Below are positions 14,483 to 21,205 of a DNA stretch of 22,977 bases, one piece after another. The first letter of the stretch is position 1. Every line of letters begins with the position of its first letter. A model generated the notes under the pieces. The model was given only the letters and a program-made list of their open reading frames with translations, ran no database searches and was not told the origin of the DNA. The stretch comes from a virus. Position numbers and translations under genes: made by a program. Location: the IMG/VR virus record IMGVR_UViG_3300008113_005418, positions 1-22,977 of that record; one strand, 5' to 3'.

Positions 14483-14892
14483 TACAGTTTGCCCGCAGCT
14501 CGTAACTCGGCACGTATTTGAGTGGCAGAAATTGAGTGAATTTCTTCGCCTAGATCATGCTGTGAGAATGTGTAGCCTACCCCGCGGCCGTAGCTGATGT
14601 CCACAATGTTGGGCACCTGCATGATGATATAATCCTCGTTGTAGACAAATCCTTCCGCAGCCAAAGCATCAACAATGTTGGCCTTGACAGTGTCTAGGTC
14701 AAACGGATTGTCTGTCTGTGCAGCAGTGCGCCCAGCGCCAGCATCCTGCCCCACAATGCCACCAACGTCACGAATCTGAATACACACTTGCCCAGTTTCC
14801 ATCAAGGCTTTTTTAAACAGTGCAGTGTGTCCTGGGTGCCAAGGTTGCCACCGGCCCAACATCTGTGTAGTGGGTCGTTTCCAATCAAACAT
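14482..14892 (-). CDS. Small nucleotidylyltransferase (HIGH superfamily)
   Basis: The product has 136 residues, near the minimal size for this fold. GRWQPWHPGHTALF (13-26) is the Rossmann HxGH signature and ISATQIRAEL (121-130) the second active-site motif. The WQPWHPGH version and ISATQIR resemble NMN adenylyltransferase (NadM) and ATP-sulfurylase-type families. In marine phages I recall such proteins being named cytidylyl- or adenylyltransferases. The middle region is shorter and has VGGIVGQDAGAGRT. It overlaps the end of the kinase gene by 8 bases, so the two enzymes are probably made together, possibly acting on the same substrate. Confidence 0.8.
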   Translation of the reverse strand: MFDWKRPTTQMLGRWQPWHPGHTALFKKALMETGQVCIQIRDVGGIVGQDAGAGRTAAQTDNPFDLDTVKANIVDALAAEGFVYNEDYIIMQVPNIVDISYGRGVGYTFSQHDLGEEIHSISATQIRAELRAAGKL

Positions 14893-15322
14893 TTGGTGTT
14901 TCCTTTTGATAATAATCTTTGAACACGCGGAACAGTTGTTCGTGTGTGTCAGTGAACCATTTGCTCACATGGTAGTCTACCCGGCTGGGTTTTTCAAACA
15001 TTTTGTTAGTATCTTCAAATCTACCTTCTGCGATAGTGTCCATCCATACCACATAGTCCGCAGCAAATCCTGCACGAGCAGCTTCGGTAGGACACACAAA
15101 GTCTGCCACGGCAATCCGTCCGGCCTTGATCACGCCGTCTGCAAGATATCTCATGCGATGTGCTTGGCGTTGACGACCTTCGGGGGTGAAGTCCCAGTCA
15201 TTGTATTCGGCTCGCACAGCATCAGCATTGAGCCATACTCCACCTACCAGGCGAGCAAAAGGCTCAGCCAAGGTGCTCTTGCCCGAACCAGGCAAGCCCA
15301 TGATTAAAATTCGTTTGGTCAT
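14885..15322 (-). CDS. APS-kinase-like P-loop kinase
   Basis: The product has 145 residues. MTKRILIMGLPGSGKST gives a perfect Walker A (GLPGSGKST, residues 9-17); VWLNADAVRAEYNDWDFT (29-46) and GRQRQAHRM (49-57) follow the D-x-D-x-V-R and R-x-x-x-x-x-R-[IM] pattern of adenylylsulfate kinases (CysC), and FVCP (75-78) matches their conserved FISP-like turn. A shorter or altered substrate is possible. I prefer the ATG at 15322, which overlaps the upstream stop as ATGA and has AGGA 7 bases upstream, over the ATG at 15328. Together with the nucleotidylyltransferase and two sulfotransferase-like proteins it suggests PAPS or nucleotide-activated metabolite chemistry. Confidence 0.82.
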   Translation of the reverse strand: MTKRILIMGLPGSGKSTLAEPFARLVGGVWLNADAVRAEYNDWDFTPEGRQRQAHRMRYLADGVIKAGRIAVADFVCPTEAARAGFAADYVVWMDTIAEGRFEDTNKMFEKPSRVDYHVSKWFTDTHEQLFRVFKDYYQKETPNV

Positions 15323-15939
15323 CGCCATTTCCTTGATGAATGCCGTGCTAGATCGTCTGTGGCATGATGATCTACAGGACTGAAATACTTACTGTTGGTA
15401 TCCACCTCCAGTATTTTTTCCACTGCAGGATTGCTCCAGTCAATAGGAAAGTCCAACTGTTGTGCCACATTTCTCAAATAGGCTGCACCATACAGGTGCA
15501 ACAGTTCATAACTGAGATAAGCATCTGGGGTCAACTGTTGATAGCTGGTCAAGGCCTGACTCAGGGTAGGCTGTCCCCGCACACGCTGTTCCTGCATGGC
15601 CACAATGTTGCGGTCTCTGCCCAGTAGAGCAATCTTTACTGCATGTCCCTGTTGCTGCACTGCGGACACAAATTGCTCAAGGTCAGGCACAGTGAGTGTG
15701 CCGTTGAGAGCGTAAGGAACTGAAATGCTGGTCACATACCAGTCGCTTTGACTCCAGTCAAACTTGGACAGTGTATCAGGTCGGACCCAGTAATCGGCAA
15801 ACGGCTCTTGGTCATGACCCTGCCAGTATTGATCCAGCAGGGCTTGCCAGCCCTGCACGTCAGGATGTAAAGCAAAGATCTTGCTCCACATGTGATTGCC
15901 CGAGCCCTGGGGCCCGGTTAAGATTAACACAGTTTTCAT
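15319..15939 (-). CDS. P-loop sulfotransferase-like protein
   Basis: The product has 206 residues. The start MKTVLILTGPQGSGNHMWSK has a strand followed by a P-loop (G-P-Q-G-S-G-N) and helix, a form I recall from sulfotransferase-like P-loop proteins of phages; the SGN in place of GK[ST] argues against a kinase. A later RDRNIVAMQEQRV segment near 120 could be the 3'-phosphate motif. The first start overlaps the stop of the oxygenase gene (ATGA) and the end overlaps the kinase gene, so it is tightly coupled. The acceptor and reaction are unknown. Confidence 0.65.
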   Translation of the reverse strand: MKTVLILTGPQGSGNHMWSKIFALHPDVQGWQALLDQYWQGHDQEPFADYWVRPDTLSKFDWSQSDWYVTSISVPYALNGTLTVPDLEQFVSAVQQQGHAVKIALLGRDRNIVAMQEQRVRGQPTLSQALTSYQQLTPDAYLSYELLHLYGAAYLRNVAQQLDFPIDWSNPAVEKILEVDTNSKYFSPVDHHATDDLARHSSRKWR

Positions 15940-16604
15940 ACAGTGTATGTTACAGTATTTCTGAGAGTTTGTAAAAACTTTTGGGTCTGTGCAGTTGCTA
16001 CACCAGTTATCTGCAGTGTGACTCGGGGATGACGACCTGCGTTGGCTGTAGAATGTGGCACGTTCTGCCAGTCAAATGTGGTCACGTCTCCGGCCCTCCA
16101 CTGATGATAGTGATAGTTGCCATACTCCCAGAACTGTCCTGGTTGCCAATCAGTTAGCTGTATCATGATTCGCATGACTCGATCAGGATCTTCTGGGCAC
16201 CACTTCTGCAGTTTGTCAATGTGCAAGTTCCAAACTTCACCGGGACGCTGCACATGAATACGATTCATGGTGTCCTCTAAAGCAAACAGGTCGCTGATCC
16301 GCTGCAGCACAGGAGGCATGTTCCAGTTCAGGTGGGTGATTGTGGCAGCAGGATCAACTCCCACACTTTCCAGATCATACGTTTCGGCTGCTTGATCTTC
16401 TGGCGGCGGCTCAACACCACGACCTTTGTAGCCACGAGTGGCCCAGGTGGCCGGTTCAGATTCTGATACAATTTGTTCCAGTTCGGATTGCCACATAGGT
16501 GCAAATCTTCCCAGGCCGATCACTGTGTCCCATCTAGGGTCTGTAACAACAGGATCAAAGTGATAGGCGCTGGTTTGTTTGGTTTGTTGCCAACTGCTTT
16601 GCAT
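15936..16604 (-). CDS. 2-oxoglutarate/Fe(II) oxygenase-like (Asp/Asn beta-hydroxylase type) protein
   Basis: I choose ATG 16604, one base after the stop of the TctC-like gene (TGATATG); an upstream TTG would add three residues. The product has 222 residues. HVQRPGEVWNLHIDK has the H-x-D iron motif (HID, 128-130); VPHSTANAGRHPRVTLQI supplies the distal His (about 184) and the Arg that would bind 2-oxoglutarate (about 194), in a double-stranded beta-helix-like C-terminus. GQFWEYGNYHYHQWRAGDV is a typical pre-motif loop. It would hydroxylate a protein or small molecule. In context it is second in a coupled modification cassette. Confidence 0.78.
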   Translation of the reverse strand: MQSSWQQTKQTSAYHFDPVVTDPRWDTVIGLGRFAPMWQSELEQIVSESEPATWATRGYKGRGVEPPPEDQAAETYDLESVGVDPAATITHLNWNMPPVLQRISDLFALEDTMNRIHVQRPGEVWNLHIDKLQKWCPEDPDRVMRIMIQLTDWQPGQFWEYGNYHYHQWRAGDVTTFDWQNVPHSTANAGRHPRVTLQITGVATAQTQKFLQTLRNTVTYTV

Positions 16605-16605
16605 A

Positions 16606-17574
16606 TCAATCAAACTTCATTTTTTGCACATACGGGAACCATTTTTTACGCAGTTCAGTCAAGTGCTTTCTCACACCTTCGGGAGTATGCTCTGCTGGCA
16701 CAGTAAACATCAAGTTCTCGTCAAAGAACTGTTTGGCTTCGGGGCTGCGAATAGCAGCAACAAACTGCCGGTTGTAGTGGTCCACTTGATTTCTAGGAGT
16801 TCCTGGCGGCATGGCAATGGCCCAGGCAGCATACACGTTGAGTCCAGGCACAGTTTCTTGCCACAGTGGAACATCGGGGATACGAGCCAGGCGCTGTTCA
16901 CCAGCCAGTGCAATGTATTTGACCTTGCCGCCTTTGACCAAGCCATAGGCCACTGCAGTGGGCAAGATACCAAATTCCACATGTCCCCCAGCCACGTCAT
17001 TCACCGCCTGTGCTGGACCTTTATACATCACGCTGCTGACCAGTTGGCGATTGCCTTGGCCTTTGTCCATGAGATATTCAAACACCAGTTTGTGTGCACC
17101 TGCGCCCAGACCAAATGTGATGGGTTGCTGGGTGTTTTTGATGCGAGCCAGCAACTCTTTCGGAGTGTTGGTAGGACTGTTGATGTTGGCCACCACAGCC
17201 AGTGGGCTCTTGGCAATAGTGGTCACAAACTCCATGTCAAATGGATTGAATTTGATCTGATCAGGATACCAGTGGTCAACGGCTGTGAACACACCCTGGT
17301 GACTGGTGACATACAAATTGTCGCCTCGGGGCTCAAGCTTGGTAAACCAGTTCAGGGCAACCACTTCATCTGCTCCTGGACGATTTAGAACCACATAGCT
17401 GGTGCCAGGATTTTGCTTTTCCACAATGGCTGCAACTGCTCTAAAGCTGACTTCGTTGCCAGATCCAGGACCAAAACCTGTGGTCACCGTCACAGTGCGT
17501 GGTGGTTCAAAAGCATGTGCTGCTGTGCCCAAAACAACAGCAGCAGCAGCAATAAGTAATTTTTTCATTGACAT
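16606..17574 (-). CDS. tctC: TctC/Bug-family periplasmic substrate-binding protein
   Basis: The product has 322 residues. A clear Sec signal peptide (MSMKKLLIAAAAVVLGTAAHA, cleavage after Ala21) is followed by a complete Bug (tripartite tricarboxylate transporter) binding protein. Landmarks are the start VTVTTGFGPGSGNEVSFR, the YKGPAQAVNDVAGGHVEFG region near 180-200, and LARIPDVPLWQETVPGL (about 230-246) followed by MPPGTPRNQ. Typical members bind citrate, C4-dicarboxylates or aromatic acids; the ligand here cannot be told. ATG 17574 has AAGGAG (17580-17585) with good spacing. No TctA/TctB membrane genes are visible, so it would depend on the host's. A bacterial-type transport gene in a phage operon is unusual. 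Confidence 0.92.
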   Translation of the reverse strand: MSMKKLLIAAAAVVLGTAAHAFEPPRTVTVTTGFGPGSGNEVSFRAVAAIVEKQNPGTSYVVLNRPGADEVVALNWFTKLEPRGDNLYVTSHQGVFTAVDHWYPDQIKFNPFDMEFVTTIAKSPLAVVANINSPTNTPKELLARIKNTQQPITFGLGAGAHKLVFEYLMDKGQGNRQLVSSVMYKGPAQAVNDVAGGHVEFGILPTAVAYGLVKGGKVKYIALAGEQRLARIPDVPLWQETVPGLNVYAAWAIAMPPGTPRNQVDHYNRQFVAAIRSPEAKQFFDENLMFTVPAEHTPEGVRKHLTELRKKWFPYVQKMKFD

Positions 17575-17597
17575 AGGGACTCCTTAAATAGTATAAT
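17568..17597 (+). promoter_or_regulatory. Consensus sigma70 promoter TTGACA-18-TATAAT for the methyltransferase gene
   Basis: On plus, a perfect TTGACA (17568-17573), 18 bases, and a perfect TATAAT (17592-17597). It reads rightward with a leader of about 62 bases to the ATG at 17666. The -35 box overlaps the first codons of the tctC gene on the other strand. Confidence 0.75.
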
Positions 17598-17649
17598 GAA
17601 AAACAAGGCACAAGTAAATTTTTTTGGTGCTTTGTAAAAATTTCAACTT

Positions 17650-17657
17650 TATTTATA
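17650..17657 (-). promoter_or_regulatory. Exact T4 late-promoter octamer TATAAATA for the tctC cassette
   Basis: The minus strand has TATAAATA, identical to the T4 late consensus. It would start transcription about 70 bases before the tctC ATG at 17574. It lies downstream of the plus-strand sigma70 promoter at 17568-17597, so the two promoters face each other. A weaker sigma70-like pair (TTTACT-17-TATACT) is also present on minus in this gap. Confidence 0.6.
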
Positions 17658-17665
17658 AAATTTCT

Positions 17666-18400
17666 ATGAATACCAAAATTTTTGACCTAATCACAAAAAA
17701 TTTACACCAGGCTTTTGCCCTGGCCAAGTATGACACAATACGCAGTGCTATCAGTCCGGATACTTGTGTAGATCAGTTGCCCTGGACACCGGCCCGCTAT
17801 CGCAAGTTCAAAGATGCTGTGACTGCTGAATTGCAACTGGATTCAGATTATGTGGGCACATTAAAAGACATCGTGGCTGATTTAAGCGAGCGATATACTC
17901 ACAGATTTTTTGCTGAAATCTGGAAACCCAGAACCAATGAATACGAATACACAGGCTGGCAACTGGTGGAAGAAATCAACAAACTGAACCCCGAATCTGT
18001 GTTGGACGTGGGCTGCGGATACCATCCGTTCAAGGGTCGCATTCAAAACATTGTGGGCATTGATCCCTACAATAACTTGGCCGACTATGAAGTTGACATC
18101 CTGGACTATCGGGTCCGGCCGGCCAGCTATGATGTGATCATTGCCCTGGGATCTATCAACTTCAACAGCCAGGATGAAATTGAACAACGCTTTGCTCACT
18201 GTGTGAGTTTGTTAAAAACAGGTGGAAAATTTTATTTGCGAGCCAATCCAGGTGTGCCGCACAAAGCCGGTCCGTATGTGGACATTTTTCCTTGGACATT
18301 CGAAATAGTCAATGAGTTTGCAGAACGGTACAATCTGCATCTTGACACATTCAAGCGTGATGCCAACGAACGCCTGTACTTTGTTTACACTAGACTTTGA
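17666..18400 (+). CDS. SAM-dependent class I methyltransferase
   Basis: The product has 244 residues from ATG 17666 (MNTKIFDLITKN); a longer frame from 17624 begins in the AT-rich leader and is less likely. After an alpha-helical N-terminal part, VLDVGCGYHPF (112-122) is motif I, NIVGIDPYNNLADYE (128-142) the acidic strand 2 end, YDVIIALGSINF the motif IV region and LLKTGGKFYLRANPG the motif post-III. So it should methylate using SAM; the target (lipid, small molecule or nucleic acid) is unknown. It lies on plus, with a sigma70 promoter upstream, and its 3' end overlaps the SGNH-like gene by 16 bases. Confidence 0.85.
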   Translation: MNTKIFDLITKNLHQAFALAKYDTIRSAISPDTCVDQLPWTPARYRKFKDAVTAELQLDSDYVGTLKDIVADLSERYTHRFFAEIWKPRTNEYEYTGWQLVEEINKLNPESVLDVGCGYHPFKGRIQNIVGIDPYNNLADYEVDILDYRVRPASYDVIIALGSINFNSQDEIEQRFAHCVSLLKTGGKFYLRANPGVPHKAGPYVDIFPWTFEIVNEFAERYNLHLDTFKRDANERLYFVYTRL

Positions 18401-19029
18401 GATTTAATGTACTCAAATGCTGCCTGATGCGCTTGCTCCAAAGGATGCCAATTTTTGCTAATAGCATAGTTGTTTGTTTGCGCCCACTTTAAAAAAGAGT
18501 GATTCTCAAACCAGGTCATGTGCGGCTTGATTGAATCTTGAAGCATGTCAATTGCACTGTCATGATGCCACTGGGTTTCTAGTATCAGGGGATCTTGTGC
18601 TGTGACAATGAACTTTCTTTTTTGATTTAGTAGTAACTGCGTAGCCTGGCTGATCAAACTCAACGAACGTAGTTTATCTGCGTACTGTGAATGCAAATGT
18701 TTGTAGTAAAACTCAGCTGTATTGGAGATTGCAGCAGGTCTAAGGGTATGCCATTGATCAGTACCTGGGTCAACATAATCAAATCGATCAATCCATGTCC
18801 ATCCAATGACAAAAATTGCAGACTCAGGATCAGCAAGTTGTTGTATCAAAGACTGATATATTTGTAAATTCCCTGCACCTGATTGTGCAAAACATTCGTG
18901 CCTCAATTCAAGGTCTTGAGCTAATAGTGCCGGCCAGGTGTAATCGCTCCATGGATCTTCTGCCAGAAAAGTATCGTGCAGATCATCGCCAAAAATAAAA
19001 CTGCATCCAAAACTTTTTAATTTGTTCAT
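18385..19029 (-). CDS. SGNH-like hydrolase
   Basis: The product has 214 residues, starting MNKLKSFGCSFIFGDDL. The GCSF-x-x-G motif (8-14) takes the place of GDS in block I, as in a group of SGNH-like phage proteins; IFVIGWTWIDRFD is a strand then loop; and the C-terminal KNWHPLEQAHQAAFEYI (about 191-207) has the catalytic-type His (NWHP). The Ser/His pair is visible, the Asp less clear. The second SGNH-type protein of the window; the two are only weakly alike. It is convergent with the methyltransferase gene and AT-rich. The substrate is unknown. Confidence 0.68.
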   Translation of the reverse strand: MNKLKSFGCSFIFGDDLHDTFLAEDPWSDYTWPALLAQDLELRHECFAQSGAGNLQIYQSLIQQLADPESAIFVIGWTWIDRFDYVDPGTDQWHTLRPAAISNTAEFYYKHLHSQYADKLRSLSLISQATQLLLNQKRKFIVTAQDPLILETQWHHDSAIDMLQDSIKPHMTWFENHSFLKWAQTNNYAISKNWHPLEQAHQAAFEYIKSQSLV

Positions 19030-19062
19030 GCAGTTATATATTTTGAAACAACAGTTGTGTGA

Positions 19063-19350
19063 TTATTTTCCGGCAGCGCGGAGGTTGGCACCTTTATTGA
19101 AACTGGGGCTGTAGGGACTCGTGCCCTGGATGTTGCCTTTGCGAGCACTCCACTCGTAGCCAGCACGGTGACCTGAACAGTCTTTGGTGCACTCAGACCC
19201 CAAAAAAGACAACTCATCCAGTTGTTCATCTTCGTTTTTGTTGCGTCCGGCACAGTGAGCACGTTGACTAAACCCTCGTGGCCTGGCACAATTGATAGAG
19301 CTTTTGTATTTGGTGCTCCACTTTTCGGCCACAAACTCTTGTGCTCTCAT
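19063..19350 (-). CDS. Cys-rich small hypothetical protein conserved in T4-like phages
   Basis: The product has 95 residues, starting MRAQEFVAEKWSTKYKSSINCARPRGFSQRAHCAGR. It has four Cys (about 21, 33, 54, 58) and His and is basic, possibly a small metal-binding or DNA-associated protein. The start ATG at 19350 overlaps the stop of the preceding 35-residue gene (TAATG). I recall related sequences in marine phages without known function. It is one of four adjacent products sharing an M-x-x-x-E-[FI] N-terminus. A 33-base AT-rich gap separates it from the SGNH-like gene. Confidence 0.72.
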   Translation of the reverse strand: MRAQEFVAEKWSTKYKSSINCARPRGFSQRAHCAGRNKNEDEQLDELSFLGSECTKDCSGHRAGYEWSARKGNIQGTSPYSPSFNKGANLRAAGK

Positions 19351-19457
19351 TAGACTTCCGCAGCAATCAGTTCGGCCAGTTGGGCCCTGGCCACCTGAAA
19401 GTTTTCGGCCTCAATTGTGTAGGTACGGCCATTGGTGGTAAATGTGTATGTTCTCAT
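19350..19457 (-). CDS. Very small protein, 35 aa
   Basis: A 36-codon frame from ATG 19457 starts MRTYTFTTNGRTYTIEAENF and continues with an amphipathic helix (QVARAQLAELIAAEV). It is held by overlaps on both sides: ATGA with the preceding gene and TAATG with the next. The alternating beta pattern and the coupling argue that it is real; no family is known to me. Confidence 0.6.
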   Translation of the reverse strand: MRTYTFTTNGRTYTIEAENFQVARAQLAELIAAEV

Positions 19458-19807
19458 TTTTTCTTGGTGGGCACGTTCTTGGCGGCACCACTACGGTTGG
19501 GGTTGGGGTCTTGACGACGTTTACGAGCAGCAGCACTTGCACGGCCTTTTTTGCCCAGTGCATGTGCTTTGGCTTGTGGCAAACACTTGGGCTTGCCTTC
19601 AGAGCTTGATCCTCTGGCACAGTCGCCACGGATCTTGCCATCGGGTCCAAAACGAACCCACTTTTGTTTGAACCACTTCTTGAGATCTTCTTCCATGGCC
19701 TCTTCACTCACAGGCACACAGTTGGGCACCCGGCGGTCGCCCTTTTTCTTCATGCCCTGGCGACGATAGCCCTGCCAGCAGCTTTCGAGAATTTCGCGGA
19801 ATCTCAT
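19454..19807 (-). CDS. Basic small protein with Lys/Arg-rich C-terminus, conserved in T4-like phages
   Basis: I start it at ATG 19807, which overlaps the preceding stop as ATGA (MRFREILESCWQGY); a longer frame from 19846 is out of register with this packing. The product has 117 residues. PDGKIRGDCARGSSSEGKPK (about 56-75) leads to AHALGKKGRASAAARKRRQ and ends KNVPTKKK, strongly basic, suiting nucleic-acid binding. I recall near-identical motifs in many cyanophage and pelagiphage proteins of unknown function. The short start peptide FREILE has an [IL]-x-E end like T4 prohead-protease sites. Confidence 0.72.
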   Translation of the reverse strand: MRFREILESCWQGYRRQGMKKKGDRRVPNCVPVSEEAMEEDLKKWFKQKWVRFGPDGKIRGDCARGSSSEGKPKCLPQAKAHALGKKGRASAAARKRRQDPNPNRSGAAKNVPTKKK

Positions 19808-20010
19808 GACTTGTTGCCCCAGTTGGCAGCACCTTTTTTGCGACATTGTACCAGGGCACCTGACGCATAGGCACTAGGCCAAACTTTGTATCTGCTGCGA
19901 ACTTTGTTGTAGCAGGCATCTTTCTTTTCTGCCAACACCAGGTCTGCAAAAGCAGGACCGCCACACCGGGGGCAGGTCATTGGGGGTTGGTCAAATTCGT
20001 TTAGTCTCAT
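19804..20010 (-). CDS. Small conserved phage protein with CxxC zinc-like start
   Basis: The product has 68 residues: MRLNEFDQPPMTCPRCGGPAF, then a DACYNKVRSRYKVWPSAYAS block (32-51) and GALVQCRKKGAANWGNKS at the end. CPRCGG is a zinc-knuckle-like pair (C13, C16). The KVRSRYKVWPSAYASGALVQC stretch is a block I recall as recurring in marine T4-like phages. It overlaps both neighbours as ATGA. Function unknown; an internal capsid or DNA-bound protein is one possibility. Confidence 0.75.
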   Translation of the reverse strand: MRLNEFDQPPMTCPRCGGPAFADLVLAEKKDACYNKVRSRYKVWPSAYASGALVQCRKKGAANWGNKS

Positions 20011-20891
20011 TTTTTAGGTTGCACCGCTGTGGGCATGTTTCGATACACACGCTTTTGTGGATCCCACACTGTTTTTAGTGGACCTGCACCGGCCAACTGT
20101 TTGAGTCTGGCCATGGCCGAATCAAATCGATCAGCAGGCATGTTGCCAACTTTTTCTTGTTCTGCCACACCTTGCTCGTTCATGCTTTGTGCGCTGGCAT
20201 AGAACTTGGCGTGGGGTGCAATCATGTCGCCTATCCTGCGCTCTAATCGTGCTGGATTACGGCGAACCGAGTCGGGAATTTCGTTTGCAAAATACTCGTA
20301 TAGTTCTTCGAACATGGGTTTTGTTGGATCAATGTATCCGGTATTTACAAAGTGTCTAACTTCATCAATGTGCCGCATCAATATGTCTTTGAGATAAGGA
20401 TTTGGTGCAGGAGCAGGTGTTGCGCCACTTAGCTTTTTTGTTGTCGAATCTTCGTTTGCGCTTTCGGCCAAGCCGGGAATAGGTGAGAGACCTTTTGGAA
20501 CTTGGCCGGTCCAGTATTGGCTTCCGGGTTCGGCTGGCAAATCTCGCTTGGCATTGGGCTCTGCTAAATCACACAACTTGGTGTGATGTAAGAATATGGT
20601 GCTGCCACAATCGTAACAAGGATAATCTTCAGTTGGATCATCGCTGTCATCCAGCGCAAATTCGTTCAGTTCGTCTTCACTATCAGCATAGTCATTAAGG
20701 CTGACATCACCGGCTTGAAAACTTTGTGGTCCATAGTTGTAGAGGTCAACCACAACAAATGCACCATCACGGCCAATTTCTCGCACGTCGCCAGTCCGGC
20801 CCTGATATTTAACCGCACCGGTGATGATCACAGGATCGCCCACACTAAACGGTGCAGCAGCGCGGCCTTCAGTAAATTCTTCAAACAACAT
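20007..20891 (-). CDS. KOW-like domain hypothetical protein with acidic middle
   Basis: The product has 294 residues starting MLFEEFTEGRAAAPFSVGDP. Residues 15-65 look like a small beta barrel (VGDPVIITGAVKYQGRTGDV, VVVDLYNYG, a KOW/SH3-like fold). An acidic linker with CYDCG (92-96) follows, then LAES (141-144), a helical central part (HIDEVRHFVNTG, ELYEYFANEIP, LERRIGDMIAPH) and VAEQ (242-245), with a basic end. It is the first gene of the 19063-20891 chain, behind a GGAG site and a GCTAAATA octamer. It may be a processed capsid-associated protein; this is inference. Confidence 0.7.
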   Translation of the reverse strand: MLFEEFTEGRAAAPFSVGDPVIITGAVKYQGRTGDVREIGRDGAFVVVDLYNYGPQSFQAGDVSLNDYADSEDELNEFALDDSDDPTEDYPCYDCGSTIFLHHTKLCDLAEPNAKRDLPAEPGSQYWTGQVPKGLSPIPGLAESANEDSTTKKLSGATPAPAPNPYLKDILMRHIDEVRHFVNTGYIDPTKPMFEELYEYFANEIPDSVRRNPARLERRIGDMIAPHAKFYASAQSMNEQGVAEQEKVGNMPADRFDSAMARLKQLAGAGPLKTVWDPQKRVYRNMPTAVQPKK

Positions 20892-20912
20892 ATATTCAGG
20901 GCTCCAATCAAC

Positions 20913-20920
20913 TATTTAGC
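20913..20920 (-). promoter_or_regulatory. Late-type GCTAAATA before the 19-21 kb chain
   Basis: The minus strand reads GCTAAATA, 6 of 8 to TATAAATA. A transcription start about 16 bases before the ATG at 20891 would keep the GGAG site in the leader. The gene chain 20891 to 19063 would be its unit. Confidence 0.45.
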
Positions 20921-20926
20921 TGGATG

Positions 20927-21205
20927 TTAGGCACTAGTGGGTGCGTGTTCTGCTGCTGCATCTGCTGCATCTGCTGCATTGTTGGCCACTTGCCACGCAT
21001 CCAACGCTGACTGGTATGGCGATAAGTTGGTAATCTCCTCATTGGCAACAATTCGGCCACGACTGTCACAGCGTTCAATTTCGCCATCAGTGTTGTACCA
21101 CTGTAGCGCATGAATGTCAGTGTCCATGAAGGACAAGTCAAGTCCGCTGTAGCCCTTGCCATCAACTGAAACAAAGCCGTCTGCTGGAATGATAGTGACT
21201 CGCAT
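20927..21205 (-). CDS. Small tail-fibre-associated protein
   Basis: Two adjacent ATGs exist; I choose 21205 because GGAGG lies 6 bases upstream. The product has 92 residues starting MRVTIIPADGFVSVDGKGYS, then LDLSFMDTDIHALQWYNTDG and IERCDSRGRIVANEEITNL, ending in an Ala-rich tail (AADAADAAAEH). I recall this pattern from a tail-fibre-linked or chaperone-like family found next to fibre genes in many tailed phages. The Ala/Asp tail is encoded by a 9-base repeat. It overlaps the preceding stop as TGATG. Confidence 0.75.
   Translation of the reverse strand: MRVTIIPADGFVSVDGKGYSGLDLSFMDTDIHALQWYNTDGEIERCDSRGRIVANEEITNLSPYQSALDAWQVANNAADAADAAAEHAPTSA
20948..20980. repeat. Short tandem repeat (CTGCTGCAT)n in coding sequence
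   Basis: Three near-perfect copies of a 9-base unit encode the Ala/Asp tail of the gene at 20927-21205. Likely slippage-prone, no regulatory sign seen. Confidence 0.6.

Noticed and set aside
16579-17388. Plus-strand frame of 269 residues
   Set aside because: Antisense of the Bug-family gene, whose family assignment is unambiguous.
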